Positions 17,723 to 26,485 of a DNA stretch of 64,000 nucleotides are shown piece after piece. The position numbers were made by a program, and so were the translations under genes. The first letter of the stretch is position 1. Each line of letters starts with the position of its first letter. The notes beneath the pieces are model-generated. The model had not been told where the DNA came from. It ran no database searches and was given only the letters and a program-made list of their open reading frames with translations. The stretch is from CAG-217 sp963605415. GTDB taxonomy: Bacteria > Bacillota > Clostridia > Oscillospirales > Acutalibacteraceae. The stretch covers positions 114,310-178,309 of the forward strand of contig CAVCUL010000004.1 of the NCBI GenBank assembly GCA_963605415.1. The letters run 5' to 3'.

Positions 17723-18250
17723 ATGACTTATTGCAAACATTGCGGCCAGCCTCTGGCTCCCGGCGCAGCAGAATGCCCGGTATGTCACACGCCGAACAGC
17801 GAGGCCCACACCGCGCAGCAGAACACCCAACCCCAGGGAGACCCATACGGTCAACAAAATTACAATCAGCGCCAACCCTATGGCGAACAGGCGTATAATA
17901 CCGGTTGCAACAATTGGGGCAACGCTTACCAGCCGCCTTACGGTGCACCCATCAACGACCTGACCTACCGCCAAATGATTGAAAAGGCGGACAATGCGTA
18001 TATTTTGGCCATTCTGGGTTTGATTTTGGGCATTTTCTTCGGGCCACTATTTGGCTGGATTATGGGTGGTATTGCCCTGTCCAACAGCCGCCAGGCCTAT
18101 GAATATACCGGCATCAGCAAAGCACGCACCGCCATGAACATTGCCAAATGGGCCATTGGTGTGTCCTCGGTGATCTTTGTACTCACCATTCTAATCATTC
18201 TTTTGGTAACCACCGTATTCTCCGCCGGTGTGTTGGGCAGTCTGTACTGA
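17723..18250 (+). CDS. Zinc-ribbon membrane protein
   Basis: 175 residues. An N-terminal zinc ribbon CKHCG...CPVC (residues 4-24), a Gln/Asn/Tyr-rich low-complexity linker (about 30-80), then two hydrophobic segments (about 92-118 and 145-172) separated by a polar loop with YEYTGISKA, as in DUF4190-type proteins. ATG at 17723 follows AGAGGAAG. The last base of its stop is the first of the next start (TGATG). Function unknown. Confidence 0.82.
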   Translation: MTYCKHCGQPLAPGAAECPVCHTPNSEAHTAQQNTQPQGDPYGQQNYNQRQPYGEQAYNTGCNNWGNAYQPPYGAPINDLTYRQMIEKADNAYILAILGLILGIFFGPLFGWIMGGIALSNSRQAYEYTGISKARTAMNIAKWAIGVSSVIFVLTILIILLVTTVFSAGVLGSLY

Positions 18251-18984
18251 TGGACCAAGCGCAACAAATTAAAAAGCGGCTGGCAGAACTGCAAAATCGC
18301 GGCACCTTTGGCGGCTACACGGTCTATACGGATTTTTTAGGTCTGGAGGAGCAAAGCCTGCTGGCAGAGATAACGGGTCTTCAATCGGCACCCACCTACG
18401 GCGGATTTGACGGCGCCGAGCGGGTGATGGCTGCCTTTGGCCCGGCGCCGGAGCCGACGGACTACCCGATCACCTGTTTGCGCATTGCGCCCAAGCAGGA
18501 GAAATTTGCCGAAGAGTTGACCCACCGGGACTACCTGGGCACCTTAATGGGTCTGGGGTTGGAACGGCGGGTGCTGGGCGATATTCTCCCCTGCGGTAAA
18601 GGGGCCTATCTCTTTTGCACCGCAGGCATGGCGGATTATATTCAAACGGAACTGCACCGAGTGCGCCACACAGAGGTGACCTGCACCCGAGCGGACAGCC
18701 TGCCCCCGCACCTATTGCCCCAACCGGAAGAGAGAGAAGTGATCGTACACTCTCTGCGACTGGATGTGCTGGTGGGCGCCGTCTATAACCTCTCCCGCAG
18801 CAGCGCAGACAAATACTTTTTGCAGCAAAAGGTGTTCGTCAACGGCCGGTGCATAGAAAACCGCGCCCACACTGTGCAGCCGGGGGATAAGATCTCCGTG
18901 CGGGGCCACGGCCGCTTTACCGCCGGTGCGCCCCTGCGCCGCACCAAAAAAGACCGGCTGGTGGTGCCAGTAGAAGTGTATTAA
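18250..18984 (+). CDS. ylmH: YlmH-like RNA-binding protein with S4 domain
   Basis: 244 residues. The N-terminal two thirds match the YlmH/photosystem-II-S4 family, with GGYTVYTDFLGLEEQ and HRDYLGTLMGLGLERRVLGD. The C-terminal S4 RNA-binding domain reads RLDVLVGAVYNLSRSSADKY, FVNGR and VQPGDKISVRGHGRF. In Bacilli ylmH sits in the division cluster and has been linked to ribosome-associated tRNA rescue; here it stands outside that cluster. Start ATG 18250 overlaps the previous stop. Confidence 0.88.
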   Translation: MDQAQQIKKRLAELQNRGTFGGYTVYTDFLGLEEQSLLAEITGLQSAPTYGGFDGAERVMAAFGPAPEPTDYPITCLRIAPKQEKFAEELTHRDYLGTLMGLGLERRVLGDILPCGKGAYLFCTAGMADYIQTELHRVRHTEVTCTRADSLPPHLLPQPEEREVIVHSLRLDVLVGAVYNLSRSSADKYFLQQKVFVNGRCIENRAHTVQPGDKISVRGHGRFTAGAPLRRTKKDRLVVPVEVY

Positions 18985-18995
18985 ATCAAACGCAT

Positions 18996-19037
18996 AGCAA
19001 AAGGAGCAGTACCTGCAAGTACCGCTCCTTTTGCTTT
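18996..19037. terminator. Bidirectional intrinsic terminator
   Basis: AGCAAAAGGAGC pairs with its complement around an inner GTAC/GTAC stem, with T-runs on both strands. Lies between convergent genes. Confidence 0.85.
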
Positions 19038-20290
19038 TACGCTGTTGGTGCTTTGTAGTCTGCCGGGTAGGCGTTCGGGTTCTTCTCCGGCGGATAGTAA
19101 GGGGTCATTTGCACCTGTTCTTCCCCATTCCAATAGGGCTTTTGGTAGTAGGACACCGGTTGGCAGTCAAAGCTGCCGTCCGGGCGCACGGTAATGCGGG
19201 TAAAGCCCCGCTGGGCGCCGTAATTCTTTATGCCGATATAGGCCAGGTAATCTACGGACAGGCCGTAGGTGAGCCGAATGCCCTTGTAGGTGACGGACAG
19301 ATTGTTCAGGTGGTCGTGGCCGCAGAATGTGCCCCGGGTGCTGCCCAGCTGCTGCAAGGTGTCAAACACATTGTCCGGGTGCAGACTGGGGAACAGGCCG
19401 CCCTTTTCGCCGATACCGCCGTAGTGCACCTGCACATCTGCGGCATCTTTGTATCCGTTCTCTTTATAGGATTCCCACGCGGTCTTGTACTGGGCAATGG
19501 GAATGTGGAAGAACATCAGGCTCTTTGGCATTGGTGCGCCCAGCGCCCGGTTGTGGACAGTCAGAGCCTCTACCTCACCTCTGTACCAGTCCATTTGGTT
19601 CTTGTGCATACCGTCATACTTCCACAGAAAGCCCAGGTAGTCGCCGTCCACATAGCTGCCGGTGTCCGTAAAGAACAGCGCCTGGGTCACAACGCCGCGG
19701 CTGTTCTCTACCGCCACAGTGTAGTTGCCCACGCCGTCCACCCGCTCCGGCCCGGAGCGGAACAAGCAGTAGGGCTTGCTGCCGCCTTTGGCGAACTTCT
19801 GGTGCTGATAATATTTGCCGATATAGCGGCGGCTGTACACCGCGTAAGACTCGGTATCGTGATTGCCCAGCACCGGCGCCCAGTACACGCCCAGGTTCTG
19901 CATCACCCGACCAAACAGGCGGGCGGCGGTTTTGTTATTAAAAGTCCCGGACTGGAACGGCACCGGGTAGGCAATATCGCCGGTCACGGCCACCAGGTCC
20001 GGCTGCTCTGCGGTGACCATACGCACCACGCAGTCAATGGCCCGCCGGTCTTTGAAAAAGCTCATCCAGCCGCCGCCAATATGCACATCCGTCAGCTGCA
20101 TAACATGAAAATCCCGATCCGCGGTAAACACCCAGCGGCCATCCGCCCGTTGGGGCTGCAACTGATTTTGATACTGTACCGGCGCAATGCCCGCCACATA
20201 CCGCAGCTGCAAAAGCGCCAAAATGCCGTTAACCAGCACGGTGAGCAGCACCACAGCCGCCACCACGCCGAGAATGATCCAAAATACCAA
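19037..20290 (-). CDS. Membrane-anchored metallophosphoesterase
   Basis: 417 residues. One N-terminal membrane segment (about 3-28), then a calcineurin-like phosphoesterase domain: QLTDVHIGG near 70, VTGDIAYP near 103, LGNHDTES near 139, GGIGEKGG and CGHDHLNN near 325. These supply the two-metal site. The catalytic domain is probably outside the membrane. Start is TTG at 20290, with GAGG eight bases upstream. It follows the HAD phosphatase by 15 bases. Substrate unknown. Confidence 0.87.
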   Translation of the reverse strand: MVFWIILGVVAAVVLLTVLVNGILALLQLRYVAGIAPVQYQNQLQPQRADGRWVFTADRDFHVMQLTDVHIGGGWMSFFKDRRAIDCVVRMVTAEQPDLVAVTGDIAYPVPFQSGTFNNKTAARLFGRVMQNLGVYWAPVLGNHDTESYAVYSRRYIGKYYQHQKFAKGGSKPYCLFRSGPERVDGVGNYTVAVENSRGVVTQALFFTDTGSYVDGDYLGFLWKYDGMHKNQMDWYRGEVEALTVHNRALGAPMPKSLMFFHIPIAQYKTAWESYKENGYKDAADVQVHYGGIGEKGGLFPSLHPDNVFDTLQQLGSTRGTFCGHDHLNNLSVTYKGIRLTYGLSVDYLAYIGIKNYGAQRGFTRITVRPDGSFDCQPVSYYQKPYWNGEEQVQMTPYYPPEKNPNAYPADYKAPTA

Positions 20291-20305
20291 AGGAATAACC
20301 TCGCT

Positions 20306-21133
20306 TTACTCTACAAAATGATGATAAATATAGCTGAGCACGCCCTCGTCGGAGGTGCACGCCACAGCGTTTGCCGCCTGTTTAAGTTCGTCACAGGCGT
20401 TGGCTACCGCCAGCCCGGTGCCGGCGCAGCGGATCATAGACAGATCGTTGCGGCTGTCGCCCACGGCGATCACCTGCTCCGGGGCAAGCCCCAGGCGCTC
20501 CGCCAGTTTTTGCAGGGCGCTGCCCTTGTCCACCCCGCGGCGCAGGATCTCCAAATTGCTCTGCATAGAATAGGTGCAGAGCAGTTCCGGGAACAGCTCC
20601 GCCGCCCGGTCTATGAACGCCCGGCGCTCCTCGTCCAGGTGGAAGAAGATATTGAACATCTCCGTTTTTTCTTCCCCGGCCAACAGCGCCTCTAAGTCCG
20701 TGCAGGGCACCCGGCTCTCCGCCATTACCGGGTGATACACCGGCTCAATGCGGTAGTAGTCGTAGGCGGCCGGGTCCAGCTTATCCGCCGGGGCATACGG
20801 CCGCCCGCCGTAGAACACCTCGATCATGGTATCGTACTGCCGTAGCAGGTGCAGCACGGCCAGCGCCTTTTCCCGGCTGTAATAGCTGGAAAAGAGGGTC
20901 TCCCCAGCCGCATTCACTGCCGCAGCGCCGTCGCCGTACACCGCATAGGGCACCAGCGGGTTGAACCGCAGCTCTTCGGGCATTTCATAAAAGGTGCGCC
21001 CGGTCACCGCCGCAGCGGTCACGCCCGCTGCCGCCAGCTGTTCCAGTGCGCGGAAGTTGGCCGGGGCGATCCGGCCGTCGCTGCCAATAAGCGTATCGTC
21101 TAAATCAAAAGCCACTAATTTGGGTCTTGTCAT
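20306..21133 (-). CDS. Cof-type HAD-IIB phosphatase
   Basis: 275 residues. HAD motif I DLDDTL near residues 10-15 (DxDxT-like), motif II VTGRT, cap domain in the middle, motif III Lys in KGSAL and motif IV GDSRNDLSMI near 220. These enzymes hydrolyse sugar phosphates or FMN/PLP-type substrates in the cytoplasm. ATG at 21133, AAGGAG upstream. Paired with the downstream phosphoesterase. Confidence 0.9.
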   Translation of the reverse strand: MTRPKLVAFDLDDTLIGSDGRIAPANFRALEQLAAAGVTAAAVTGRTFYEMPEELRFNPLVPYAVYGDGAAAVNAAGETLFSSYYSREKALAVLHLLRQYDTMIEVFYGGRPYAPADKLDPAAYDYYRIEPVYHPVMAESRVPCTDLEALLAGEEKTEMFNIFFHLDEERRAFIDRAAELFPELLCTYSMQSNLEILRRGVDKGSALQKLAERLGLAPEQVIAVGDSRNDLSMIRCAGTGLAVANACDELKQAANAVACTSDEGVLSYIYHHFVE

Positions 21134-21308
21134 AACAGTCTGTTCTCCTTACCGGTTTTTCACCAGTATAAGCCAAAAAAAGAGAAAGAGCAAGCGCCGG
21201 GGTGACGGCGCCTGCTCCGAAGAGGGTGCCCGGTACAGAACAAAACAAAATCAGTCGATCGACGGGGAGTCAGATCAAAACAAAAAATGCACCGAGCAGG
21301 GGTATATC

Positions 21309-21327
21309 TAAAAAGGGCGCTGCCCTC
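21309..21327 (-). terminator. Short terminator after gtrA-like gene
   Basis: On the minus strand AGGGC-AGC-GCCCT is followed by TTTT, just after the stop at 21336. Confidence 0.55.
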
Positions 21328-21335
21328 TTTAGCCG

Positions 21336-21890
21336 TTAGGCAGCCGCACCGGCGGGGGTATCTGCGCTCTCCGGCAGTGACTCCACCTTGCTTTTCTTTT
21401 TGCGGTGGATGACAAAGCGGTTCAGCGGATACGTCCACAGGGTGGGTACGGTCATGACCAGCAATTTGGTGAGCAGGGTGATAAACACGCTGTCCCAGTG
21501 GTGATTGGTAACGATGGTGCCCAGGTACGCACCGAACCAGGTGTTAAAAGTGATGGTGCACACCACCATAATGGTGTAAAGAATGGTGGACAGCACCGGA
21601 TTGGCGTCTGCCTGGAAAGTGAGCTTACGGTTCATCACATACGCCGCCGCGTAGCCGATAATGGCGCTGATAGCGTAGGAGTACAGATAACCTTTGTACT
21701 GGATTCCCAGAAAGTGCAGCACCGCATTGTCCGTGACCGGCGTGGCATTCATGCTCTTAAAGACCACGTACTGCAAAAAGGCGAATACCGCCAACTCCAG
21801 CACCGAGGTGCTGGCCCCGGTAAATGTAAACTTGATAAACTTCCAAATTTCTGCGTGTTTCTTTGTAAAAGCGACCCATTTTTCTTTCAT
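21336..21890 (-). CDS. GtrA-like flippase subunit
   Basis: 184 residues with four membrane segments and the family pattern WKFIKFTFTGASTSVLEL, then YVMNRKLTFQ between segments 2 and 3. GtrA/GtcA proteins move undecaprenyl-phosphate-linked sugars across the membrane for glycosylation of cell-wall polymers. It is divergent from yfhO; in Bacillus, GtcA-type flippase, a CsbB-type transferase and YfhO cooperate in lipoteichoic-acid glycosylation. The cytoplasmic CsbB-like enzyme is not in this window. Confidence 0.88.
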   Translation of the reverse strand: MKEKWVAFTKKHAEIWKFIKFTFTGASTSVLELAVFAFLQYVVFKSMNATPVTDNAVLHFLGIQYKGYLYSYAISAIIGYAAAYVMNRKLTFQADANPVLSTILYTIMVVCTITFNTWFGAYLGTIVTNHHWDSVFITLLTKLLVMTVPTLWTYPLNRFVIHRKKKSKVESLPESADTPAGAAA

Positions 21891-22211
21891 ACAATAACCG
21901 TGCCTTTCTCGCTTTCGGGTGTTTGTTGTTGTCTTTTTGTTTCTGCTGTCAGCATACGCCGTATGCGCACCGACTGCAAGGCACTTTACAGGAACTTAAC
22001 TTACAAATGACACAAAACAAAAATAACTGACCCGCTTTTTACAAACTTTGCCAAATCTTAATACGCCCGGATGGGCCCAAACGGTTGCATTGCCCCACCC
22101 CTTGTGGTAAAATGGCGATATACATTATATATAGAGGACCGCCCTTGACTTCCTGCGGGTGCGGGATTATAATGTAGGCCGTTTTATTCTGTGAAAACGA
22201 GGGGAAATATA
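21891..22211. other. Divergent intergenic region, gtrA-like/yfhO
   Basis: About 320 bases, AT-rich near the middle with a TATATATAGAGG stretch at 22125-22138. It holds the yfhO promoter at 22145-22173 and presumably a promoter for the minus-strand gene. No RNA gene or repeat was recognised. Confidence 0.5.
22145..22173 (+). promoter_or_regulatory. Strong sigma-A promoter for yfhO
   Basis: TTGACT, 17-base spacer, TATAAT; start codon about 38 bases downstream. Confidence 0.8.
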
Positions 22212-25019
22212 ATGAAAAACCAAGCACTGATACAGCGAAAACCGCTGAGAAAAAGGAGTTCCTTCTTTTGGCTTTACACCGTCGCATTTTTGCTTTGCGC
22301 CGCCGGGTGCTACTGTTGGTTCCTGATCAAGGGCAAGACCCTGATCGTGGACAGTGACGGCTGGCGTCAGCACTTTGCCGCCTTTGTGTACCTGGGCCAA
22401 TACGGCCGGGAGGTGGCCCGCACCCTGCTGGCTACCCACAAGCTGGTCCTGCCCCAATGGGACTTTTCCATCGGACTGGGCAGCGATGTGCTCACCACCC
22501 TGCACTTTTACGCCATCGGCGATCCGCTGGATCTGCTCAGCGTGGTGTGCCCCACCCGCTATGCGGCGTATCTTTACAGCTTTTTATCCCTGCTGCGGCT
22601 GTACCTGGCCGGGCTGGCATTCGGCGCATTCTGCTTTGTGAAAAAGCAGCGCCGGGTGGGCGGCGTGACCGTGGGTGCGCTGGTGTATGTGTTCACCCTG
22701 TACAGCCTGTTTATCGTCTCTCACCATCCGTTCTTTGCCCTGCCTATGGTGTTCCTGCCCCTGTTGCTGCTGGGTGTGGAGCAGATCCTGGCCGGCAAGC
22801 GGCCGTATCTGTTTATCTTCATTGTCTTTTTGGCCGCCGTCAGCAATTTTTATTTCTTCTATATGCTGGCCATCATCACGGCATTGTACACCCTGTACCA
22901 ACTGATCTGCCGCTACCGGCACCGGGGTAAAGCTGCCGTGGGCAAATTTTTCCAAATCACCGGCTGCGCCCTGCTGGGCGTGGTGCTCAGCGCCGTGGTA
23001 TTGCTGCCGGTGGTACTGGCCTTTATGGGTGACAGCCGTTCTGCCGAGAGCTATGTGCGCACCTGGGTGTACAGCGGCGACTACTACCGCAACTTTCTGT
23101 CTGCCCTGTTCACATCAGAGACCAAGCTGGGCTACCTGACCTACCTGGGCTACAACGCCGTGGCGTTCCCGGCCTTCTGCCTGCTGTTCTTTACCAAGAA
23201 CAAGCACTACCGCCCGCTGCGGGTGGTGTTCCTGATCGCCACTGTGCTGCTGCTGATCCCGGTATTCGGCTGGGGTATGAACGGCTTTTCTTATGTAGCC
23301 AACAGATGGGTATGGGCCTACGGTATGATCGTGGCGTACATTGTGGCAACCACCTGGCAGCACCTGCGTCAAATCAGCATTGGCAAGGGCGTAGCTGTGA
23401 TCGCCGCCCTGGCGGTCTATTCCATGGTCGCCATTCCCCTGATGAATACAGACACCCGCAATGTGGGCGTTTCCGTTCTGCTGGCGTTCCTGCTGGTGAT
23501 CGTGTGTATGTTCGGCCCCAAAATGCCCAAGAAATATATGGCCCCGGTGCTGGCGCTGGTGCTGGTGTTTACCTCCTTTGCCGGTAACGCCGCCTACTTT
23601 TACAGCCACCACGGCCAAAACCACATTGCCCGCTATGTGAGTTACAGCGATGTGAACAAAAAGCTGAAATCCACTGCCGCCCGCAAGGTGAAAAAAGCCA
23701 CCAAGGACGACGACAGCTTTTACCGTTACAGCGGCGACAAGGTCAATTACAACGAGGCGCTCACCGCCGGTATGAACGGCACCTCTTTTTACTGGAGTAT
23801 GCAAAGCAAGCACCTGGCCCAGTTTATTACAGAGACGGAGCAGCCGGCCAACGCCGCCTATATGATCCGCAGCTTCAACAATTCTACCGCACTCAATGCG
23901 GTAAACAGCGTGAAATACTACGCCAAGCAGAGCACCACCGCCCTGCCCTACGGCTTTACCAAGGTCAGCGGCAAGGTGTATCAAAACGAGAACGCCCTGC
24001 CCCTGGGCTACACCACCGCCAATGTGATCACTCGGGCAGAGTATGAAAAGCTGTCCTCTCTGGAGAAGCAGCAAGCCCTGCTGCAAGGGGTGGTGCTGGA
24101 CAGCGTGCCCACCGGTATGACCGCCACCACGCCCACCTTTACGGACAAGAGCCTGCCCTACACCATCGTAGGCAATGACGACGCCGCCGTAGAGGGCCAA
24201 AAGCTGCACATTTATAAGAAAAAAGGCAGCGTGACTATTCAGTTCACCGGCAGCGCCGCACAGGAGACCTACCTGCGCTTTACGCTGAAAGACTACACCG
24301 ACTACCCGGCGTACACCTACTACAAGACCCAGGAGAACGACCCGCTGCACCACTATTCCACGGAGAAGTGGAACAAAAAGGACGAGATCGACCAAAATCT
24401 GATAAAGATCAGCGCCCGCAAGTTCCGCCTGCCCAGTTCGCTGAACCTGCGGTTCTCTGCCCAAACGGAGAGCGGCAAAACCTACAAAACAAGCACCCTC
24501 ACCTGCTACTCGGACGCCTATGTGCGCTACACCGGCGCCAAGACCTACCTGGTGGGGCTGGGCTATACGGACAGCGCCAAAAAGAGCATTACCATCACCT
24601 TTGACGAGCGGGGCATTTACGACCTGGCAGATATTGAGGTGCTGGAGCAGCCGGTAGACGACGCCAAGGCACAGATCGCCGCCCTGGGTGCAGACACCCT
24701 GCAAAATGTGAAACTAAGCACCAACGCCATCACCGGCACGGTGGAGCTGAAAGAGGCAAAAATGCTGTGCCTGTCCATTCCGTACAGCAGCGGCTGGAGC
24801 GCCACGGTAGACGGCAAAAAGGCCCAGCTGCTGCAAGCCAACACCGCATTCAGTGCCCTGGCGCTGAGCGAGGGCAAGCACACAGTGGAGCTGCACTACC
24901 ACACCCCCTATCTGCGCACCGGCGCCTGCCTGAGCGCTGCGGGCGTGACAGCCTTTGCCGCACTGATCGTCGTTACGGAGATCAGCCGCAAAAAGAAAAA
25001 GCAGCACTCGGCGGGCTAA
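22212..25019 (+). CDS. yfhO: YfhO-type GT-C membrane glycosyltransferase
   Basis: About 935 residues, with roughly 12 membrane segments over the N-terminal 430 residues, one near the C-terminus and a large extracytoplasmic domain between. The first loop contains DSDGWRQHFAAF, the acidic motif expected of the YfhO/GT-C fold, and the C-terminal domain has SIPYSSGWSATVDGKK, a hallmark of the family. In Bacillus and Listeria, YfhO transfers sugars from undecaprenyl phosphate onto teichoic acid. ATG 22212 follows GAGGGG. Coherent with the divergent GtrA-like gene. Confidence 0.9.
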   Translation: MKNQALIQRKPLRKRSSFFWLYTVAFLLCAAGCYCWFLIKGKTLIVDSDGWRQHFAAFVYLGQYGREVARTLLATHKLVLPQWDFSIGLGSDVLTTLHFYAIGDPLDLLSVVCPTRYAAYLYSFLSLLRLYLAGLAFGAFCFVKKQRRVGGVTVGALVYVFTLYSLFIVSHHPFFALPMVFLPLLLLGVEQILAGKRPYLFIFIVFLAAVSNFYFFYMLAIITALYTLYQLICRYRHRGKAAVGKFFQITGCALLGVVLSAVVLLPVVLAFMGDSRSAESYVRTWVYSGDYYRNFLSALFTSETKLGYLTYLGYNAVAFPAFCLLFFTKNKHYRPLRVVFLIATVLLLIPVFGWGMNGFSYVANRWVWAYGMIVAYIVATTWQHLRQISIGKGVAVIAALAVYSMVAIPLMNTDTRNVGVSVLLAFLLVIVCMFGPKMPKKYMAPVLALVLVFTSFAGNAAYFYSHHGQNHIARYVSYSDVNKKLKSTAARKVKKATKDDDSFYRYSGDKVNYNEALTAGMNGTSFYWSMQSKHLAQFITETEQPANAAYMIRSFNNSTALNAVNSVKYYAKQSTTALPYGFTKVSGKVYQNENALPLGYTTANVITRAEYEKLSSLEKQQALLQGVVLDSVPTGMTATTPTFTDKSLPYTIVGNDDAAVEGQKLHIYKKKGSVTIQFTGSAAQETYLRFTLKDYTDYPAYTYYKTQENDPLHHYSTEKWNKKDEIDQNLIKISARKFRLPSSLNLRFSAQTESGKTYKTSTLTCYSDAYVRYTGAKTYLVGLGYTDSAKKSITITFDERGIYDLADIEVLEQPVDDAKAQIAALGADTLQNVKLSTNAITGTVELKEAKMLCLSIPYSSGWSATVDGKKAQLLQANTAFSALALSEGKHTVELHYHTPYLRTGACLSAAGVTAFAALIVVTEISRKKKKQHSAG

Positions 25020-25064
25020 GCCTTTACAACCGCCGCCTCTTGTGCTAAAATAACAGTAACCTGT

Positions 25065-25108
25065 AAAGGAGCGGGACAGCTGCACGACCCTGTGCAACTG
25101 TCCCTTTT
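25065..25108 (+). promoter_or_regulatory. Terminator-like hairpin abutting the eutA start
   Basis: AAAGGAG at 25065-25071 is followed by a stem GGGACAG-c-TGCAC (25073-25085), loop GACCCT, the complementary arm (25092-25104) and TTTT. The ATG of eutA comes seven bases later at 25116, with no ribosome-binding site in between. It may be the yfhO terminator, an attenuator of eut, or both. Confidence 0.65.
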
Positions 25109-25115
25109 GCGTATT

Positions 25116-26477
25116 ATGGAATATTTACTTTCTGCCGGGATCGACATTGGCACCACGACCACCCACCTGGTGATCAGCCGTATCGGCATTACCGTGGAGC
25201 GTGGCTGGGGCACGGTGCCCAAGGCCGAGATCAAGGAAAAAACAATTCTATACCAAAGTCCCATTTACTTTACTCCCCTGGCAGACGGCCAGATCGACCT
25301 GCCCCGGGTGCAGACCCTCATTGACGGAGAGCTGGAAAAGGCCGGTACAACGCCCCGGGCACTGAACACCGGCGCAGTGATCCTCACCGGCGAGAGCGTC
25401 AAAAAGCGCAACGCCCGCCGGGTAGCCGGTACAGTGGCAGACGGTATGGGCGACTTTGTGGTGGCCTCTGCCGGGCCAAGGCTGGAGAGCATTTTGGCCG
25501 CTCGGGGCGCCGGTGCAGACGCGCTGTCCGCCGCCCGCCACTGCAAGGTGCTGCACGCAGACATTGGCGGCGGCACGGCCAATCTGGCGTTCTTTGACAA
25601 CGGGGTGCTGCAAGACACCGCCTGTTTGGAGATCGGCGGCCGTCACTGGCGAGCGGACAAAGGGGTCATGACCCCCACACTGCGCGCGCTGCTGACCTAT
25701 GCCCATTTGGCCGAGGACGACCACCCGGCCATTTGCGCCGCCTACGCCCGCCTACTGGAAATGGGTATGAACCTGCGGCCCAAGGACGACTTTTTCTCCA
25801 CCATCCTTACCGACAAGACGCTGAACGAAAGCCTGGTACCGGACATTCTGTCCTTCTCCGGCGGGGTGTCCGCCTGTATGGGACAGGACCTGCCGCCCTA
25901 CGCCTACGGCGACCTGGGGGTGCTGCTGGCCCGCGCCATCACAAAATCGCCTGCCATTGCTGCCAAAGAGATGGTCTTGGCAGAGAACGGCATACGCGCC
26001 ACGGTGATCGGCGCCGGGAATTACAGCCTGGCGCTCAGCGGCACCACCATTGCCGCCCCGTCCCAGCTGCTGCCGGTGAAGAATGTGCCGGTGATTGAAG
26101 TGCAGCTGCAAACGGCAGCGGATATACCCACCGTGGGTGAACAAATCGCCGCCGGACTGCGCACCTTTGACCTGACAGACAGCCAGCCGGTAGCGGTGGC
26201 CTTTGCCGGGTACGCGGCGCCGTCCTTTAGAGACTTAATGGCACTGGCGGAGCAAATTGCAACACCACTGGGCAAGCGCGGCGGTCTGTTCGTCACCGTA
26301 TCGCAAGCGGATATTGCCAAGGCGCTGGGCGGCTGCCTGCGCCATCTGCTGCCCCAGAGCAAGTTCCTGTGTATGGACCGGATCGCCTGCGGCAGCGGGG
26401 ATTATATAGACATCGGCCACCCGGTGGCAGAGGCCACGGCCCTGCCGGTGATCGTAAAGCAACTGATTTTTTCTTAG
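25116..26477 (+). CDS. eutA: Ethanolamine ammonia-lyase reactivating factor
   Basis: About 453 residues of the actin-like ATPase EutA family: LSAGIDIGTTTTHLVISRI at the N-terminus (phosphate-binding loop), ILTGESVKKRNAR near 93, LHADIGGGTANLAFF near 150 and SGGVSACMGQ. EutA swaps damaged for intact adenosylcobalamin in EutBC using ATP. The ATG at 25116 gives the family's N-terminus; an in-frame GTG at 25092 lies in the hairpin. Directly followed by eutB and eutC, with no microcompartment genes. Confidence 0.93.
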   Translation: MEYLLSAGIDIGTTTTHLVISRIGITVERGWGTVPKAEIKEKTILYQSPIYFTPLADGQIDLPRVQTLIDGELEKAGTTPRALNTGAVILTGESVKKRNARRVAGTVADGMGDFVVASAGPRLESILAARGAGADALSAARHCKVLHADIGGGTANLAFFDNGVLQDTACLEIGGRHWRADKGVMTPTLRALLTYAHLAEDDHPAICAAYARLLEMGMNLRPKDDFFSTILTDKTLNESLVPDILSFSGGVSACMGQDLPPYAYGDLGVLLARAITKSPAIAAKEMVLAENGIRATVIGAGNYSLALSGTTIAAPSQLLPVKNVPVIEVQLQTAADIPTVGEQIAAGLRTFDLTDSQPVAVAFAGYAAPSFRDLMALAEQIATPLGKRGGLFVTVSQADIAKALGGCLRHLLPQSKFLCMDRIACGSGDYIDIGHPVAEATALPVIVKQLIFS

Positions 26478-26485
26478 GTGATACT

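Noticed and set aside
19031..20695. Long plus-strand frame of 554 codons
   Set aside because: It is antisense to the metallophosphoesterase and HAD phosphatase genes, has no ribosome-binding site and low-complexity composition.
21160..21438. 92-codon minus-strand frame
   Set aside because: It overlaps the gtrA-like gene in another frame and has no conserved sequence or ribosome-binding site.
23115..24704. Long minus-strand frame of 529 codons
   Set aside because: Shadow of yfhO; no recognisable domain and no promoter.
25065..25108. ANTAR (EutV) target hairpin before eutA
   Set aside because: The six-base loop GACCCT lacks the A at position 1 and G at position 4 expected for ANTAR sites, and no second hairpin was seen.
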